Positions 6,842 through 8,280 of a stretch of 8,280 nt of DNA are shown one piece after another; the stretch's first letter is position 1; every line of letters starts with the position of its first letter. Source of the stretch: Methylotetracoccus sp. (GTDB lineage Bacteria; Pseudomonadota; Gammaproteobacteria; Methylococcales; Methylococcaceae); contig JALORT010000069.1 of the NCBI GenBank assembly GCA_025458755.1, positions 1-8,280 of the forward strand, in the 5' to 3' direction. Under the pieces are notes generated by a model, which worked only from the letters and a program-made list of their open reading frames with translations, did no database searches and was not told the origin of the DNA. Both the position numbers and the translations under genes were made by a program.

Positions 6842-7440
6842 CAGCTCTTGAACACGATCGCCGGTTCGAGCTGGATCACCTTGCGGATACTGATCAAGGC
6901 GGCGAACGTGCAGATGACGGTCACGCCCAAACCGCTGAACACCAGCAGCTGCCAGGGGAACTTGAACGCCAGCACGGTGTTGCGCATTGCAAAGCCGAAC
7001 AGCGAGGTCAAACCCACCCCGAGGCCGTAGCCGATCACGCCAACCAGCACGGCCTGCAGCAAAATCATGCGCAGCAGCGTCCAGTTGCTGGTCCCCATCG
7101 CCTTCAAGACACCGAATTGCCGCAAGTTTTCTTGCGTGAAACTGTAAAAGGTCTGGCCGGCGATGGCCGCACCGACGATGAAACCGAGCAGAACCGACAT
7201 CCCGAAGTTGATCGGAATCCCGGTGTTCTTCAAGAAGTAGCTGACGGTCAGCAGCTTGAACTCATCCCGGGTGTAGGCCGCGAGGCCGGTAGCCTGTTGA
7301 ATACGACGGGTTAACGCCTGCGCGTCCTGCCCCGGCTGCGCCTTGACCAGCACAAAGGAGAGCAGCTTGCGTTCCCGTGGTGCGAACCGCATCGCGCGCG
7401 AATACGTCGTGTAAAGCACCGGCTGCGACTGAAAAGTGCG
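6841..7440 (-). CDS. FtsX-like ABC permease (DevC-type), 5' half missing
   Basis: This is the C-terminal 199 residues of an inner-membrane permease that would normally be about 390 residues. The recognisable part begins at about RTFQSQPVLYTTYSRA (7440 downwards). Three hydrophobic segments follow: the first begins GMSVLLGFIVG, the second ILLQAVLVGVIG, and the third LLVFSGLGVTVIC. Between the first two lies LKAMGTSNWTLLRM, the conserved FtsX-domain segment that couples to the ATPase. The protein ends with the typical LEPAIVFKS. The first membrane segment and most of the periplasmic domain are absent. Upstream of 7440-7448 the sequence switches to an S41 peptidase in another frame. The gene is cut by the junction rather than naturally short. 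An ATG at 7482 in this frame lies in the foreign DNA and is not a real start. The stop overlaps the ATPase start by one base. Confidence 0.88.
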   Translation of the reverse strand, partial: RTFQSQPVLYTTYSRAMRFAPRERKLLSFVLVKAQPGQDAQALTRRIQQATGLAAYTRDEFKLLTVSYFLKNTGIPINFGMSVLLGFIVGAAIAGQTFYSFTQENLRQFGVLKAMGTSNWTLLRMILLQAVLVGVIGYGLGVGLTSLFGFAMRNTVLAFKFPWQLLVFSGLGVTVICTFAALISIRKVIQLEPAIVFKS

Positions 7441-7448
7441 CGTGTTCC
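7440..7448. other. Junction between two unrelated DNA sources
   Basis: On the minus strand, S41 peptidase similarity runs through LRDNTGGYLQ and ends at 7448. FtsX permease similarity starts at RTFQ, whose Arg codon ends at 7440. The two coding frames differ, so no fusion protein results. GC, codon use and promoter style change here from Pseudomonadota-like to Bacteroidota-like. The exact breakpoint within these few bases cannot be placed, possibly because of short shared sequence. Confidence 0.82.
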
Positions 7449-8206
7449 TGGAGATACCCACCTGTGTTGTCGCGGAGGTCAATGATCAGGTCGGTCATGC
7501 CCTGCGAAAGGAGCCTGTTCATTGCACCGACCATTTCTTCATAGGTATTCGCGGCAAAGCGGCTGAGCTTGATGTACCCGACGGAATCGTTCACCATGTA
7601 GGAAATGTCGATGCTGTAGGTGGGAATGACGTCGCGGATGATCTTGAAGTCGATCAGGCTGGCCAGTCCGCGCCGCAGGATGCTCACGTTCACTTCCGTT
7701 CCCCGTTTGCCTTTAAGCAGTTTGACGGCCCCGTTGCTGGTGATCCCGGTGCCGGCCACAACGGAGTCGTTGATCGCTACAATACGGTCGCCGGCCAGCA
7801 GACCCGCTTTTTCCGACGGTCCCCCGGAGATGACCTGGATCACCATGATGGTGTCCTTCTCAACCCGGAACTGGATGCCAATGCCTTCGAAATTGCTGTG
7901 AAGCTGGTCTTCCACTTCCATGAAATCTTCGGCGGGAATGTAGGTCGAGTGCGGGTCCAGGTTGTCAAGGATCCCCTCAATGGCGTGTTCGGTCAGATCA
8001 GTGCGGCTCACAGAATCAACATAATCCTGCTCTATATAGTTGATCAGCTCGTTCAGTTTATCCTGGGACGATGGCCTGATGAATGTCACTTTGTTCGATG
8101 TGTTGTCATTCCTGACCGAAAGCCTGCTCCCGAGCCATATACCGAGGATCAGGATGAGCGACAGGATGATGGGAAGATATAGGTAGATTCTGCGGGGATT
8201 GTCCAT
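7448..8206 (-). CDS. S41 carboxy-terminal processing peptidase (CtpA-like), C-terminal half missing
   Basis: The first 253 residues of a C-terminal processing protease that in Bacteroidota is usually about 530-560 residues. Residues 8-26 are an N-terminal membrane anchor or uncleaved signal. The family N-terminal region includes YIEQDYVD (57-64) and ILDNLDPHSTYIPAEDF (79-95). A PDZ domain at about 105-190 contains GIGIQF and AGLLAGDRIVAIND, which binds the C-termini of substrates. The start of the peptidase domain follows, with VGYIKLSRF (209-217) and LIIDLRDNTGGYLQ (240-253). The catalytic Ser-Lys dyad lies further on in the family and is absent, so this fragment could not be active. The open frame runs on past 7448 into sequence that reads like an out-of-frame permease gene and does not resemble a peptidase. 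The ATG at 8206 has no Shine-Dalgarno, normal in Bacteroidota, and lies 20 bases downstream of a -7 box. Confidence 0.9.
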
Positions 8207-8226
8207 ACGAACATGATTTGAGGTTG

Positions 8227-8234
8227 CAAAGGTA
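8227..8234 (-). promoter_or_regulatory. Bacteroidota-type -7 promoter box
   Basis: On the minus strand this reads TACCTTTG, a match to the Bacteroidota sigma consensus TAnnTTTG. It lies 20 bases upstream of the S41 peptidase ATG, so the untranslated leader would be only about a dozen bases. No clear -33 TTG is present at the usual 19-21 base distance upstream, so the call rests on the -7 box and its position. Confidence 0.55.
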
Positions 8235-8257
8235 GGGAAAATTTTTTCGTTGATCTC

Positions 8258-8280
8258 TTGGCTCTTGGTTCTTGGCTCTT
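8258..8280. repeat. Tandem heptamer repeat TTGGYTC, running off the window
   Basis: Three consecutive 7-base units, TTGGCTC, TTGGTTC and TTGGCTC, at 8258-8278, followed by TT that starts a fourth. A degenerate related unit precedes them at 8250-8257. From memory, heptamer arrays of the AAGARCC/TTGGYTC kind occur between genes in many Bacteroidota genomes; I could not verify this. The array is cut by the window end, so its length is unknown. Confidence 0.7.

Noticed and set aside
7262..8206. A natural S41 peptidase-permease fusion
   Set aside because: The two coding similarities are in different frames and each is cut mid-domain, so no joint protein is made.
1..8280. tRNA, rRNA, CRISPR array, insertion sequence, attachment site or a new defence system
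   Set aside because: No cloverleaf-like sequence, spaced direct repeats, transposase-like frame, terminal inverted repeats or defence-type domains were seen on either strand. All recognisable genes are envelope or housekeeping functions.

Overview
The window contains two unrelated pieces of DNA joined at about position 7440-7448. Bases 1 to ~7440 are high-GC Pseudomonadota-type DNA, probably gamma- or betaproteobacterial. The reasons are an MltB-type lytic transglycosylase lipoprotein, an ABC / HlyD / NodT-type outer-membrane exporter operon, Shine-Dalgarno sites and G/C-ending codons. Bases ~7448 to 8280 look like Bacteroidota DNA. This part holds the N-terminal half of a CtpA-like S41 peptidase, a TAnnTTTG-type -7 promoter box, no Shine-Dalgarno, a TTGGYTC heptamer repeat, and lower GC (55 of 120 bases at 7981-8100). 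The join cuts through two genes, an FtsX-like permease and the S41 peptidase, in different reading frames. An assembly or amplification chimera is the simplest explanation.

Layout from the left. Positions 1-117 may hold the end of an upstream gene. A plus-strand alpha/beta hydrolase of the epoxide-hydrolase type (114-992) ends in a strong 13-bp hairpin that includes its stop codon. A plus-strand secreted protein of unknown function (1169-1867) follows a near-perfect ribosome binding site. It converges on a minus-strand mltB (2062-3225), with small hairpins in the 194-bp gap. Upstream of mltB, also on the minus strand, is a 59-residue charged protein (3332-3511) that ORF callers with a 60-residue cutoff would miss.

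From ~7440 down to 3672 the minus strand carries a tightly packed operon in the order FtsX/DevC-like permease (3' half only), ATP-binding protein, HlyD-type periplasmic adaptor, NodT/OprM-type outer-membrane lipoprotein. The genes overlap by 1 or 4 bases or are 15 bases apart. Together they would form a MacAB-TolC or DevBCA-like tripartite pump spanning the envelope. The substrate cannot be read from the sequence.

I found no RNA gene, CRISPR array, insertion sequence or convincing new defence or biosynthetic system. The most important point for a reader is that gene context must not be carried across the ~7445 junction.
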